Shown: in pieces, positions 45,182 to 54,463 of the stretch
How the letters are laid out: each line of letters begins with the position of its first letter
How positions within the stretch are numbered: the first letter of the stretch is position 1
Assembly (NCBI RefSeq): GCF_021654165.1
Contig: NZ_JAKFZN010000001.1
Location: 744,001-808,000, forward strand
Length of the DNA stretch: 64,000 bases
From: Nereida sp. MMG025
GTDB lineage: Bacteria > Pseudomonadota > Alphaproteobacteria > Rhodobacterales > Rhodobacteraceae
Reading direction: 5' to 3'
Notes under the pieces: model-generated
What the model was told of the DNA's origin: nothing
Database searches by the model: none
Seen by the model: the letters and a program-made list of their open reading frames with translations, nothing else
Position numbers and translations under genes: made by a program

Positions 45182-46036
45182 ATGAGCTATACGCCCCCCA
45201 AAGTCTGGACATGGGATGCTGAAAACGGGGGCAAGTTTGCCTCGATCAACCGACCCACCGCGGGGGCCACCCATGACAAGGATCTGCCCACAGGCAAGCA
45301 CCCTTTGCAACTTCACTCACTGGCCACACCCAACGGCGTCAAAGTCACGGTCCTGCTAGAAGAGCTTTTGGCCGCAGGGCACGCCGCTGACTATGACGCG
45401 TGGCTGATCGACATCGGCGAAGGCGATCAATTCTCAAGCGGCTTTGTGGACGTAAACCCCAACTCCAAAATCCCCGCGCTTTTCGACAAATCCACCGGCG
45501 TGCGCGTGTTCGAATCGGGCGCGATCCTGCTGTATCTGGCCGAAAAATACCGCGCCTTCCTGCCCCAAGATATCGAAGGGCGCACAGAAACGCTCAACTG
45601 GCTGTTCTGGCTGCAAGGATCTGCCCCCTATCTGGGCGGCGGCTTTGGCCATTTCTACGCCTATGCGCCCGAAAAATTCGAATACCCGATCAACCGCTTT
45701 TCGATGGAAGCCAAGCGCCAGCTGGACGTGTTGAACCAGCAGCTTGAAGACTTCGAATTCATCGCAGGCGATCACTACACCATCGCCGACATGGCCATTG
45801 CCCCTTGGTATGGCGCACTTGTGCAAGGCGCGCTCTATGGCGACAGCGCCACATTTTTGGACACCGCCAGCTACGAACACGTGAACCGTTGGGCCGATAC
45901 GGTCATGTCGCGCCCTGCCTACCAGCGCGGCCGCATGGTCAACCGCAAGTGGGGCGAGGCGCATGAACAACTGCACGAACGCCACGACGCTTCGGATTTT
46001 GACACAAAGACCAAAGACAAAACCGCAGCCGAATAG
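45182..46036 (+). CDS. yghU: Glutathione-dependent disulfide-bond oxidoreductase (YghU-type GST)
   Basis: 284 residues starting MSYTPPKVWTWDAENGGKFASINRPTAGATHDKDLPTGKHPLQLHSLATPNGVKVTVLLEEL. The extended N-terminus before the thioredoxin-like domain, with the NRPTAGATHDKDLP segment, is the YghU subfamily. The glutathione-binding NPNSKIPAL and ESGAILLYLAEKY follow. It is cytoplasmic. RBS AAGGG lies upstream of ATG 45182. Confidence 0.92.
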   Translation: MSYTPPKVWTWDAENGGKFASINRPTAGATHDKDLPTGKHPLQLHSLATPNGVKVTVLLEELLAAGHAADYDAWLIDIGEGDQFSSGFVDVNPNSKIPALFDKSTGVRVFESGAILLYLAEKYRAFLPQDIEGRTETLNWLFWLQGSAPYLGGGFGHFYAYAPEKFEYPINRFSMEAKRQLDVLNQQLEDFEFIAGDHYTIADMAIAPWYGALVQGALYGDSATFLDTASYEHVNRWADTVMSRPAYQRGRMVNRKWGEAHEQLHERHDASDFDTKTKDKTAAE

Positions 46037-46071
46037 CATAGTAGCGGGCGTAACCCTAACCGAGGCCCGAT

Positions 46072-46776
46072 ATGTCCGACACCAGCGCACACCCAGATGA
46101 TCCCCACTATGTAAACCGCACAGGTTGGTTGCGCGCAGCTGTCTTGGGCGCAAATGACGGGATTGTTTCTGTCTCCTCGCTCGTGGTGGGCGTCGCCGCC
46201 GCCGACCCAACCCCGCGCGCCGTGATGATCGCGGGCATCGCAGGTCTGGTGGCTGGCGCCATGTCGATGGCCGCTGGCGAATATGTTTCGGTATCCTCGC
46301 AATCCGACACAGAACGCGCCGACATCAAACGTGAAAAAGTCGCACTGGCCGAAATGCCCGAAGAAGAATTTGCCGAATTGGTTGAAATCTACCGCGAACG
46401 CGGGCTGAGCCAGGCCACCGCCACCAAAGTGGCGCAGGAACTGACAGACAAAGACGCGCTGGCCGCGCATATCCGCGACGAACTTGGCTTGTCAGAGGTC
46501 CACACCGCCAATCCGTTGCAAGCCGCACTCGCGTCAGGGGCCACCTTTACCGTGGCCGCCGCAATCCCCGTGCTGGCCGCTTTCTTTGCGCCAGCCTCAG
46601 CCATCATTCCGACCGTCTTGATCGTAACGGTGTTTGCGCTGGCCGCTCTCGGGGCGCTTGGGGCCACAGCAGGGGGCGCACCGCTTCTGCCCGCCACCTT
46701 GCGCGTGGTCACATGGGGGGTGCTGGCAATGGCCATCACAGCCGCAATCGGCTGGCTGTTCGGGGTCAGTGTTTAG
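46072..46776 (+). CDS. VIT1/CCC1 family iron/manganese transporter
   Basis: 234 residues. The N-terminal NRTGWLRAAVLGANDGIVSVSSLVVGVAAADPTPRAVMIAGIAGLVAGAMSMAAGEYVSVSSQSD is the VIT1/CCC1 first-helix signature, followed by a cytoplasmic helical metal-binding region (REKVALAEMPEEEFAELVEIYRERGL) and three further spans. It moves Fe2+/Mn2+ out of the cytoplasm in homologues. RBS and ATG lie 35 bases after yghU. Confidence 0.9.
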   Translation: MSDTSAHPDDPHYVNRTGWLRAAVLGANDGIVSVSSLVVGVAAADPTPRAVMIAGIAGLVAGAMSMAAGEYVSVSSQSDTERADIKREKVALAEMPEEEFAELVEIYRERGLSQATATKVAQELTDKDALAAHIRDELGLSEVHTANPLQAALASGATFTVAAAIPVLAAFFAPASAIIPTVLIVTVFALAALGALGATAGGAPLLPATLRVVTWGVLAMAITAAIGWLFGVSV

Positions 46777-46817
46777 GGCAAATCAGGCAGGTGTTGCGTG
46801 ATCCGCGATTGGCCGAG

Positions 46818-46860
46818 CGTCTGACGCATTGCCATACCGTGAGCAGACGCTAGGCCATAC
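46818..46860. repeat. 43-bp dispersed intergenic repeat, copy 2
   Basis: Identical to 12798-12840, 34 kb away. It lies between the VIT gene and thrS, ending 109 bases before the thrS start codon. The stem is extended by one pair here (GCGTCTG / CAGACGC). Function unknown; candidates are a leader RNA element or a dispersed REP-like repeat. Confidence 0.9.
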
Positions 46861-46969
46861 ATGCGTTTTCGCGCCTTGACGCCTTTGATCAGGCAGGCCA
46901 AAAGGCCCGCATAACCCAACCCGCAACCGTGCGCTTCGTAGGCGCAAAACTGACGAAAGGGGCCGCACA

Positions 46970-48925
46970 ATGACTGCCCAAATCTCCCTGACACTGCCCG
47001 ATGGATCGGTCCGCGATTATGCGGCTGGCGTGACCCCCGCAGAGGTCGCAAGCTCTATCGCGACAAGCCTTGGCAAGAAGGCCATCAGCGCGACTGTCAA
47101 CGATCAGCACTGGGATTTACAGTGGCCGATTGAAGCTGATTCCTCCGTTGCGATCAATACCTTGAAGGACGCTGCCCCTGCGCTTGAGCTTATCCGCCAC
47201 GACCTTGCGCACATCATGGCCCGCGCCGTGCAAGAGATTTGGCCAGACGTCAAAGTCACCATCGGCCCCGTGATCGAAAACGGCTGGTATTACGACTTTG
47301 ACCGCGCCGAGCCCTTCACCCCCGAAGACCTTGGGCTGATCGAAAAAAAGATGAAGGAAATCATCAACAAGCGCGATCCCGTGCGCACCGAAGTCTGGGA
47401 CCGCGACGTTGCGATCAAATACTACGAAGACCGGGGCGAACCCTATAAAGTCGAACTGATCAACGCCATCCCCGGCAACGAACCCCTACGCATGTATTGG
47501 CACGGCGACTGGCAGGATCTGTGCCGTGGACCGCACCTGCAACATACAGGCCAAGTGCCCGCTGACGCCTTCAAACTGATGTCCGTCGCAGGCGCTTATT
47601 GGCGCGGCGACAGCGACCGCGCGATGCTGCAACGCATCTATGGCGTGGCCTTCCAGAACAAGGAAGATCTGCGCAAGTATCTGAATATGCTGGAAGAAGC
47701 CGCCAAACGCGACCACCGCAAACTGGGCCGCGAGATGGATCTGTTCCACATGCAAGAAGAAGCGCCGGGTCAGATTTTCTGGCACCCCAACGGCTGGACC
47801 GTCTACACCGAGCTGCAAGATTATATGCGCCGCCAGCAACGCGCAGGTGGCTATGTCGAGGTGAACACCCCTCAGGTCGTGGACCGCAAACTCTGGGAAG
47901 CTTCGGGCCACTGGGAAAAGTATCAAGAAAACATGTTCATCGTCGAAGTGGACGAAGAACACGCCCGCGAAAAAGCCGTGAACGCGCTCAAACCCATGAA
48001 CTGCCCGTGTCACGTGCAAATCTTCAACCAAGGCCTGAAATCTTACCGCGACCTGCCTTTGCGGATGGCCGAATTCGGCAGCTGCAACCGCTATGAGCCC
48101 TCGGGCGCGCTGCACGGCATCATGCGCGTGCGCGGCTTTACCCAAGACGACGGGCATATTTTTTGCCGCGAAGACCAGATCGAGAGCGAAACAGCCGACT
48201 TCATTAACTTTCTTTCAACCATTTACCGCGATCTTGGGTTTGAAGAGTTCAAAGTGAAGTTTTCGGACCGTCCCGAAAAACGATCGGGATCAGACGAGGT
48301 TTGGGACAAAGCCGAAGCCGCTTTGTTGGCAGCCACCCGCGCCGCAGGGATCGAACCCGAATTGAACCCCGGCGAAGGCGCGTTTTACGGGCCCAAACTG
48401 GAATTTGTGCTGACAGATGCAATCGGACGCGATTGGCAATGCGGCACGCACCAAGTTGATTTCGTTCTGCCAGAGCGGCTGGACGCCACATACATCGGTC
48501 AGGACGGCAACAAACACCGCCCTGTTATGTTGCACCGCGCAACTTTAGGCTCGTTCGAGCGGTTCATCGGCATCCTGATCGAAGAACACGCGGGCAAACT
48601 GCCGTTCTGGTTGGCCCCGCGTCAGGTGGTCGTCGCCTCCATCATCTCGGATGCAGACGACTATGTGCACGATACCGTCGCCAAGCTGCGTGCCGCTGGC
48701 ATCCGCGCCGAAGCCGACATTCGCAACGAAAAGATCAACTACAAGGTGCGCGAACACAGTCTTGGCAAAGTGCCTGTCATTCTGGCGTGTGGCGCGCGCG
48801 AAGTGGAAAACGGCACAGTGTCGGTGCGCCGCTTGGGTGAAAAGCAGACATCCGTGCAACCACTTGCCGATCTGATTCCGGAATTGGCGCTTGATGCGAC
48901 GCCGCCTGATCAGCGCAACGCTTGA
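46970..48925 (+). CDS. thrS: Threonine-tRNA ligase
   Basis: 651 residues, standard length. N-terminal TGS domain ([31 protein letters not shown]), then the editing domain with [34 protein letters not shown], the class II catalytic core with zinc-binding MNCPCH and the motif-2/3 regions (FRFxE-like [11 protein letters not shown] and [17 protein letters not shown]), and the anticodon-binding C-terminal domain. It charges tRNA-Thr. ATG 46970 follows an AAAGGGG SD-like stretch. Confidence 0.97.
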   Translation: MTAQISLTLPDGSVRDYAAGVTPAEVASSIATSLGKKAISATVNDQHWDLQWPIEADSSVAINTLKDAAPALELIRHDLAHIMARAVQEIWPDVKVTIGPVIENGWYYDFDRAEPFTPEDLGLIEKKMKEIINKRDPVRTEVWDRDVAIKYYEDRGEPYKVELINAIPGNEPLRMYWHGDWQDLCRGPHLQHTGQVPADAFKLMSVAGAYWRGDSDRAMLQRIYGVAFQNKEDLRKYLNMLEEAAKRDHRKLGREMDLFHMQEEAPGQIFWHPNGWTVYTELQDYMRRQQRAGGYVEVNTPQVVDRKLWEASGHWEKYQENMFIVEVDEEHAREKAVNALKPMNCPCHVQIFNQGLKSYRDLPLRMAEFGSCNRYEPSGALHGIMRVRGFTQDDGHIFCREDQIESETADFINFLSTIYRDLGFEEFKVKFSDRPEKRSGSDEVWDKAEAALLAATRAAGIEPELNPGEGAFYGPKLEFVLTDAIGRDWQCGTHQVDFVLPERLDATYIGQDGNKHRPVMLHRATLGSFERFIGILIEEHAGKLPFWLAPRQVVVASIISDADDYVHDTVAKLRAAGIRAEADIRNEKINYKVREHSLGKVPVILACGAREVENGTVSVRRLGEKQTSVQPLADLIPELALDATPPDQRNA

Positions 48926-48944
48926 AAATCTGTAACAAAACACC

Positions 48945-48973
48945 AAAGCCCCGCTGTTTTAGCGGGGCTTTTT
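48945..48973 (+). terminator. Terminator of thrS
   Basis: AAAGCCCCGCT (48945-48955) and AGCGGGGCTTT (48961-48971) make a perfect 11-bp stem followed by TTTTT, 20 bases after the stop codon. Confidence 0.92.
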
Positions 48974-49150
48974 GTTTCAAGTCGTTCCTGTGGCCCTGAA
49001 AAACAAGGGCCGCACCGTTCACCGTTTCATAGCGGATATTCACGCAGCCGTGTCACACGCGCCCGTGAATGGCGCTGCCGCGACAGTCTGACCTAGGGTT
49101 TGATCAGTCCTTCTCGGGACCCTGACACATGAAACCAAAGGGAGACATTT

Positions 49151-49441
49151 ATGTCCAATACTATGAAAACACTCGCCGTTGCAGGCGCCGTTGCAGCCGC
49201 TTTGACTGCACATTCCACCACAACGGCAACCGCCATGTCGAAAGAGAAATGCTACGGCATCAGCCTTGCAGGCGAAAACGATTGCGCAGCAGGCCCAGGC
49301 ACAACTTGTGCAGGGTCTTCAACAGTCGATTACCAAGGCAATGCATGGAAATCGGTCGACGCGGGCACATGCGTCACAATGGAAAAAGAAGGCGGCCGCA
49401 TGGGCTCGCTTGAGCCACTGGACCGCGATCTGCCAGCATAA
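49151..49441 (+). CDS. Bufferin (BufA1-type) metallophore precursor, DUF2282
   Basis: 96 residues. A signal peptide ([28 protein letters not shown]) precedes a core with four cysteines: Cys34 (EKCYGIS), Cys45 (NDCAAGPG), Cys53 (TTCAGSS) and Cys74 (GTCVTM). This pattern is that of bufferins, periplasmic RiPPs in which an MNIO enzyme converts core cysteines to thiooxazoles that bind copper. The MNIO enzyme is encoded 65 bases downstream. RBS AAGGGAG precedes ATG. The exact modified residues are not known for this protein. Confidence 0.9.
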   Translation: MSNTMKTLAVAGAVAAALTAHSTTTATAMSKEKCYGISLAGENDCAAGPGTTCAGSSTVDYQGNAWKSVDAGTCVTMEKEGGRMGSLEPLDRDLPA

Positions 49442-49505
49442 GCGTTTCGGCGCGGGACGTTTTATGCGCCCCGCGCCACCCACTCCCTGACAAAGACCCT
49501 GACAG

Positions 49506-50360
49506 ATGTTTGATCAATCCCCCCCTCACGGCCTGCCGCATTGCGCAGGCGTTGGCTACAAGCCGCAGCATTTCACCCAGATTATGGAGAACGCGGGATC
49601 GGTTGGCTGGTTGGAAGTGCATGCCGAAAACTACATGGGCGCAGGTGGCCGCCCCTTGGCGCAGCTTGCCGCTCTTGCCGAGACATTTCCCCTGTCCGTT
49701 CATGGTGTTGGCCTGTCGATTGGCGGCGAAGGCCCGCTTGACCCAGACCACCTTGCGCGGCTCAAGGCGTTGTGCGACCGCGTCAAACCAGCCAGTTTTT
49801 CGGAACATCTTGCGTGGTCGACCCACGATATCGGGTTTTTGAACGATTTGCTGCCACTGCCCTATACCCAAACAACCCTGACCCGCGTTTGCGCCCACAT
49901 TGATCAGGTTCAAGACCTGCTTGGTCGTCAGATGCTGCTTGAAAACCCGTCAAACTATCTGGCCTTCGCAGAAAGCCAGATGTCCGAGGTGGCATTTCTG
50001 ACCGAGATTACCAACCGAACAGGCTGCGGCCTGCTATTGGATGTCAACAACGTGTTTGTGTCGGCGGTCAATCAACAGACCGATCCGCTGTCTTATCTTG
50101 ATGCCTTTCCCCTTGATAAGGTTGGGGAAATCCATCTTGGCGGACATGACGAGGACACCGACGATCACGGTGCGCCCTTGCTGATTGACAGCCACGGCGC
50201 AGAGGTGGCGGATCCGGTCTGGGCCTTGCTTGATCATGTCCTGCAGCGCGCAGGCCCCCGCCCTGTGCTGATCGAATGGGACACCGATGTGCCCGACTGG
50301 ACGGTGCTGGAAGCCCAAGCCGCCCGCGCCCATACCGCCCTTGCAACGGTGCAGGCATGA
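49506..50360 (+). CDS. MNIO-family (DUF692) multinuclear iron oxidase, bufferin-modifying
   Basis: 284 residues of the TIM-barrel DUF692/MNIO family. [45 protein letters not shown] and IDSHGAEV hold His/Asp/Glu ligands of the iron cluster. It would oxidatively modify cysteines of the precursor at 49151 in the cytoplasm before export. Start ATG 49506 lies 65 bases after the precursor stop; its stop overlaps the next gene by four bases. Confidence 0.93.
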   Translation: MFDQSPPHGLPHCAGVGYKPQHFTQIMENAGSVGWLEVHAENYMGAGGRPLAQLAALAETFPLSVHGVGLSIGGEGPLDPDHLARLKALCDRVKPASFSEHLAWSTHDIGFLNDLLPLPYTQTTLTRVCAHIDQVQDLLGRQMLLENPSNYLAFAESQMSEVAFLTEITNRTGCGLLLDVNNVFVSAVNQQTDPLSYLDAFPLDKVGEIHLGGHDEDTDDHGAPLLIDSHGAEVADPVWALLDHVLQRAGPRPVLIEWDTDVPDWTVLEAQAARAHTALATVQA

Positions 50361-51115
50361 TCTGCCAAGACGCCTTCACCGTGGCCCTTCTGGATCCGTC
50401 CCAACCCACGCCAGCGGGCTTGATTGACCCGCAAGGCCAAACCGCGCCCAAACGGTTTGCCGTATACCGCAACAACGTAGCCGCCAGTTTGACCGAAGCC
50501 CTGCGCACGGGCTTTCCGGTTATTCGCAAGTTGGTTGGCGATCGCTTCTTTGATGCCTTGGCAGGGGTATATCTGCGCGCCCATCCCCCCAAAACGCCGC
50601 TGATGATGCACTACGGTCAGGAGCTGCCTGCATTTCTGCAAGGCTTCCCACCCGCCCAAAACCTGCCCTATCTTGCCGATGTGGCCCGCTTGGAACTTGC
50701 TATGCGCGAAAGCTATCATGCGAAAGATGCCGCACCGATAGAACCAAGTGTTTTGGCCGCAATTCCCCCGGAAACACTGATGCAAAGCCGCATCGCGCTT
50801 GCGCCCTCGGCAATCTTGTTGCGCTCACGCTGGCCAATCTACGGCATTTGGGCGGCAAATATGCTGGACGCGCCCACACCACAGATGCACGGCGAAGCGG
50901 TGCTGATCATGCGGCCAGAGTATGATCCCACGCCGCACCTATTGCCTGCGGGCATGGCGACATTCCTGATCGCGCTTGAAACGCAGCCGCTTGGCGCAGC
51001 GCTTGATACGGCCACGGCGGCCGTTGCTGACTTCGACCTCGGCGCAGCCCTTGGCATTTTGCTGGCGGGCGGCGCCATCACGTCCCTGACCCTACCGAAA
51101 GCCCCTGCCCCATGA
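50357..51115 (+). CDS. DUF2063 (BufC-type) MNIO partner protein
   Basis: 252 residues. The start [61 protein letters not shown] is the conserved DUF2063 putative DNA-binding-like domain, followed by a C-terminal helical half. This family pairs with MNIO enzymes and is thought to bring the precursor to the enzyme. It is coupled to both neighbours by four-base overlaps. Confidence 0.9.
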   Translation: MICQDAFTVALLDPSQPTPAGLIDPQGQTAPKRFAVYRNNVAASLTEALRTGFPVIRKLVGDRFFDALAGVYLRAHPPKTPLMMHYGQELPAFLQGFPPAQNLPYLADVARLELAMRESYHAKDAAPIEPSVLAAIPPETLMQSRIALAPSAILLRSRWPIYGIWAANMLDAPTPQMHGEAVLIMRPEYDPTPHLLPAGMATFLIALETQPLGAALDTATAAVADFDLGAALGILLAGGAITSLTLPKAPAP

Positions 51116-51687
51116 CCCGTCTTATCACTTTGCATCACGCCATTTTTGATCGTCTGACCGCTGCCGGAGATTGGATCACACCCACTTTGGCACGGCTAGT
51201 TTTTGTTGCGACGCTGTTGCAATACTTCTGGGCCTCTGGCCTGACGAAATTGGGCGACGGGATCACAGGGCTGTTCGTCCCCGCGGATGGCGCTTATTTC
51301 CAGATTTTCCCCAAGGCGATCGAGGCTGTGGGATATGATCCATCGCAACTGGGCACTTTTCATTGGGCAGTTGCATTGGCAGGCACATGGGCGGAATTTA
51401 TCCTGCCATTCCTGATCCTTATCGGCCTTTTCACGCGATTGGCCGCACTTGGGATGATTGGCTTTATTGCCGTGCAAACATGGGTGGATATCTTTGGGCA
51501 CGGATTGGGCGCCGCCGATATCGGCGTGTGGTTCGACAATATCCCAGGCTCACTCATCGTGGATCAAAGGGCGTTTTGGCTGTTTGTCCTGATCGTTTTG
51601 GTCGTGCGCGGCGGGGGTCCGCTGTCGGCAGATCGCCTGCTCAGGAAATCCACGTCGCCTGCACATCTTTCGTCCACCCCAGTGTGA
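51112..51687 (+). CDS. DoxX-family membrane protein
   Basis: 191 residues with four hydrophobic spans. LARLVFVATLLQYFWASGLTKLGDGITGLF and WAEFILPFLILIGLFTRLAALGMIGFIAVQTWVDIFGHG are DoxX signatures. It often ends bufferin operons, where it is thought to be membrane partner; its biochemical role is unsettled. Its last 47 bases overlap the convergent ArsC-family gene. Confidence 0.88.
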   Translation: MTRLITLHHAIFDRLTAAGDWITPTLARLVFVATLLQYFWASGLTKLGDGITGLFVPADGAYFQIFPKAIEAVGYDPSQLGTFHWAVALAGTWAEFILPFLILIGLFTRLAALGMIGFIAVQTWVDIFGHGLGAADIGVWFDNIPGSLIVDQRAFWLFVLIVLVVRGGGPLSADRLLRKSTSPAHLSSTPV

Positions 51688-51967
51688 GACGCCCATCCGC
51701 TTCGATAACGGGACGTTTCATCAAGGCGGGATGCTCTTGCAACAATTCGATGGCTGGCGTTTTGCGCGTATCCTCATCCAGCCCCCGCCACGTGGTTGAA
51801 CGCGTGTTAAGCAACGCCGCACCAAAGGCCGCTTCGAACCGCGTAAGCGTCTCTGGATCAAGCGGCTCGGCACGCACGTCACGCAACTGGGCGGGATGTC
51901 CAGCAGCTTGCAACGCTTTTAATGCTTTGCGGCAGGTGTCACAGGCTTTTAATCCGTAAACGATCAT
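51641..51967 (-). CDS. ArsC/Spx-family reductase
   Basis: 108 residues from ATG 51967 (MIVYGLKACDTCRKALKALQAAGHPAQLRDVR). It has the thioredoxin-like fold and CDTCRKAL site with one CxxC-like pair (residues 9 and 12), and LLQEHPALMKRPVIEADGRLTLG near the end, typical of the YffB/Spx subgroup rather than true arsenate reductases. It is probably a glutathione-linked reductase. It converges on the DoxX gene. Confidence 0.88.
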   Translation of the reverse strand: MIVYGLKACDTCRKALKALQAAGHPAQLRDVRAEPLDPETLTRFEAAFGAALLNTRSTTWRGLDEDTRKTPAIELLQEHPALMKRPVIEADGRLTLGWTKDVQATWIS

Positions 51968-52088
51968 CTGGGGTCCTTTCTGGGCGCGAATGTCACAGGG
52001 GCGCACCTTGATTTCCGCGCCATCACACTAACTGAATTATCATAACCCCGCGGCATAGCCAGCGCCATGTCGCACCAATAGACAAGAT

Positions 52089-52105
52089 ACCTGCACCCCG
52101 CAGGT
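52089..52105 (+). promoter_or_regulatory. Hairpin in the cold-shock gene leader
   Basis: ACCTGC and GCAGGT form a 6-bp stem with a 5-base loop, 23 bases upstream of the SD. Cold-shock leaders often fold; temperature control here is inference. Confidence 0.35.
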
Positions 52106-52127
52106 CCACGACTGAAGGAGAAGGCGG

Positions 52128-52334
52128 ATGGCCACTGGCACCGTAAAATGGTTCAATCAAACTAAAGGCTATGGCTTTATCGCACCCGATGATGGTGGCA
52201 AAGACATCTTTGTCCATATCTCGGCAGTGGAAGCCGCTGGCCTGACATCGTTGAACGATGACCAGAAAATCCAGTTTGAGATGGTCGCAGGCCGCGATGG
52301 CCGCGAAAGCGCAGGCGAGTTGGTTCTGCTCTAG
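52128..52334 (+). CDS. Cold-shock domain protein (CspA family)
   Basis: 68 residues, a single cold-shock domain: [42 protein letters not shown]1 (KGYGFI) and RNP2 (DIFVHI) are intact. It binds single-stranded RNA/DNA as a chaperone. SD AGGAGAAGG precedes ATG. A terminator follows at 52357. Confidence 0.95.
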   Translation: MATGTVKWFNQTKGYGFIAPDDGGKDIFVHISAVEAAGLTSLNDDQKIQFEMVAGRDGRESAGELVLL

Positions 52335-52356
52335 TCGCACCACCCGACAAGACATG

Positions 52357-52394
52357 AAAAACGCCGCGCGAGGGATCCTCAGCGCGGCGTTTTT
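52357..52394. terminator. Bidirectional terminator
   Basis: ACGCCGCGC (52361-52369) and GCGCGGCGT (52382-52390), a perfect 9-bp stem with A-run before and T-run after, between the cold-shock gene and the convergent His-rich gene. Confidence 0.88.
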
Positions 52395-52412
52395 GTGTTC
52401 AGCACTTGGCCT

Positions 52413-52730
52413 TTAGTGGTGTTTGTGACCGTGCTTGTGTGTGTGCGAATGGTATGTCGTCGTGTGGGTGTGGCGCACGACATGGCTGTGTGTATGGCGC
52501 TTCACAACTTTTTTCACGCGCTTTTTGGGCGCAGGATGCATCATCATCGCTTGGTAGCTGCCAGCGTTTGGCGTGCCACAGCAGATCACACCATTCATGG
52601 TGATCGGCTGAAGACCAGCGGGGCAATAATTGCCTTTTGCGCCATCATACGAATAGATTTTCGCCTCTGCCGCCGCCGCACTAGCGCCTGCGATAACAAC
52701 GGCTGCCGCGATGCTCAACTTCTTCAACAT
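52413..52730 (-). CDS. Secreted protein with histidine-rich tail
   Basis: 105 residues. A signal peptide (MLKKLSIAAAVVIAGASAAAAEA, cleavage near residue 23) is followed by a short region with Cys36, Cys50 and Cys51 (NYCPAGLQPI..GVICCGTPN), then a basic stretch (PKKRVKKVVKRHT). The last 44 residues hold 13 histidines, ending HKHGHKHH. Periplasmic metal binding (nickel, copper or zinc) is likely. Family not recognised. Only the His-rich tail supports the metal idea. Confidence 0.75.
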   Translation of the reverse strand: MLKKLSIAAAVVIAGASAAAAEAKIYSYDGAKGNYCPAGLQPITMNGVICCGTPNAGSYQAMMMHPAPKKRVKKVVKRHTHSHVVRHTHTTTYHSHTHKHGHKHH

Positions 52731-52848
52731 ATTGTACTCCCTCGTGCCTCTGCACCATTATTTGGACAAACTTATCCACAGATTAGCCACATTTTGGGCC
52801 CTAGGTCAATTTGGTTAATGGAAACGGTGCGTTTCTGCTTTTACGCAG

Positions 52849-53475
52849 CTAAACCTTTGGCGCTATGATACTACTGGCCGTCACGATATCGATCGTACCC
52901 GCTTCGACAAAGTCCAATTCGCCTAAAGTATCAAGCAGATCATCAATATCTGGACTGGTAGCAAGGATCACTTTGTTAAGACCGATCACATCGCCTGTTT
53001 GGATTTTACGGTTTACTGATGCCGACTCTTTCTCATTCAGGGTAAGAAGATAGCTGTCAGCCTTGCGATGAACGTATTTCAGCGCAATCGCCTCCAAATC
53101 TGCTTGCTTGTACCGTTCCCTCAGGCTCGTCTTGGCACTAATGACAACAGGCTTTTGTTTAGTGTAAAGGAGGAGGTCAAAGTTTACATTAGGCACAAAT
53201 GCGACGCGTGCCTGAACATAAATTGGCAATAAGCCTTTGTTCATAAGAAGGCTTATAAGTGTATACTCAAATACCAACCCATTGATATCTCGGTTGGGGT
53301 TTTCGAGCGACGTATACCGCGACCAGACTTCGGACACGTACTCGGATGGCCTCAGGTGCGCGAGTTCTCTGAAATCAGGAACTATTTCACAAAAGGTGTC
53401 TAAGGCTTTGCTTGTGCCGCCTTTCTTGCAAATTTCATGCGATTGAAATTCATCCCACGTCGACATTTTTCTCAT
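52849..53475 (-). CDS. Putative type II restriction endonuclease
   Basis: 208 residues, overlapping the 3' end of the cytosine methyltransferase gene by 26 bases. Residues 100-130 (D100 ... VVISAKTSLRERYKQADLEA) look like the PD-(D/E)XK core with the variant S-A-K (113-115) and a following 'SLRERYKQ' helix. Glu70 in INGLVFE may join the site. No specificity is readable. The functional call rests mostly on neighbourhood and the KTSLRERYKQAD-type motif. Confidence 0.75.
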   Translation of the reverse strand: MRKMSTWDEFQSHEICKKGGTSKALDTFCEIVPDFRELAHLRPSEYVSEVWSRYTSLENPNRDINGLVFEYTLISLLMNKGLLPIYVQARVAFVPNVNFDLLLYTKQKPVVISAKTSLRERYKQADLEAIALKYVHRKADSYLLTLNEKESASVNRKIQTGDVIGLNKVILATSPDIDDLLDTLGELDFVEAGTIDIVTASSIIAPKV

Positions 53476-54424
53476 TCCGTAGATTGAGGTGGTTTATTAT
53501 TGCAGCGCCAGTTGCTTTCACGGCTGGAACTGCAACTGAATTTCCAAGCTGCTTCATAGCCTGCGTAAGAGGCGTTTTCGTTGGAAATTGAAAACCTTCT
53601 GGAAGCCCCATCATTTTTATACCGTCTTTTGGTGTAAGACGGTGCTCTTTACCATCGACCAAATAGCCATCCCAATTTCTCCTATCTAACAAACCAGATC
53701 CACGCCCACCGACACGAAGCGTATAGCCGATAGGCTTGTTACAAGGGGCGCCAAATATATCACTCATGAACAAGTTGAGGGGTTCAGGTTCTGGGAAACG
53801 AAACTCGCTTTCCTCTGTTTTTTCTCCTTTGAACCCCACCATAAAAAGCCGTGGCCGATGTTGCGGCAGGCCGTGATCAGAAGCTTTGACCACTTTGTAA
53901 AGAAAAGAGTAACCCAGACCTTCCAATTTTGATTGTATGGTCGCAAGTGTTCGGCCGTCATCGTGATTTTTCAAATGACGCACGTTCTCAAGGAAAAATG
54001 CGCTTGGGCGCTTCGTTTTTAAAATACGCTCAATTTCAAAAAACATATTGCCGCGATTGTCTTTGGCTTCATGAAAACCTTTCTTGAACCCTGCTTGGGA
54101 GAACGGTTGACACGGAAACCCACCGCACAGGATGTCGTGGTCTGGAATGCGTGTTGCATCTACAGACGAGATATCACCAGCGAAATTGCCAAGATCGAAC
54201 AGTTCGCTGGCAACAGGTTTAAGATTTTGTTCATACGTAAGCCTTGCATGCGGATCGATTTCGGAGGCAAAAACGCACCTCGCACCAAGCGCATGCAGCG
54301 CAAAGTGAAATCCTCCAATCCCCGCAAAAAGATCTACAAAACGCAAGTCCGCACTCACTGGCGGCGATTTTTCATCTCTAATTGCGATGGCTTGGTTCAT
54401 GTCAAATAGATCTAACTGATACAT
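53450..54424 (-). CDS. DNA (cytosine-5-)-methyltransferase
   Basis: 324 residues with the C5-methylase motif order: I (DLFAGIGGF, residues 31-39), IV (GGFPCQPFS, catalytic Cys105), VI (ENV, 146-148), VIII (QHRPRLFMVG), IX, and X (LGNSVAVPAV). The variable target-recognition segment between VIII and IX is short (VGGRGSGLLDRRNWDGYLVDGKEHRLTP), consistent with a short target. It protects against the adjacent endonuclease. The gene is A+T-richer than its neighbours. Confidence 0.93.
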   Translation of the reverse strand: MYQLDLFDMNQAIAIRDEKSPPVSADLRFVDLFAGIGGFHFALHALGARCVFASEIDPHARLTYEQNLKPVASELFDLGNFAGDISSVDATRIPDHDILCGGFPCQPFSQAGFKKGFHEAKDNRGNMFFEIERILKTKRPSAFFLENVRHLKNHDDGRTLATIQSKLEGLGYSFLYKVVKASDHGLPQHRPRLFMVGFKGEKTEESEFRFPEPEPLNLFMSDIFGAPCNKPIGYTLRVGGRGSGLLDRRNWDGYLVDGKEHRLTPKDGIKMMGLPEGFQFPTKTPLTQAMKQLGNSVAVPAVKATGAAIINHLNLRNEKNVDVG

Positions 54425-54463
54425 CCAAGAAAGGATAGGCGTTGGCGATTAACAAAAGATTGC

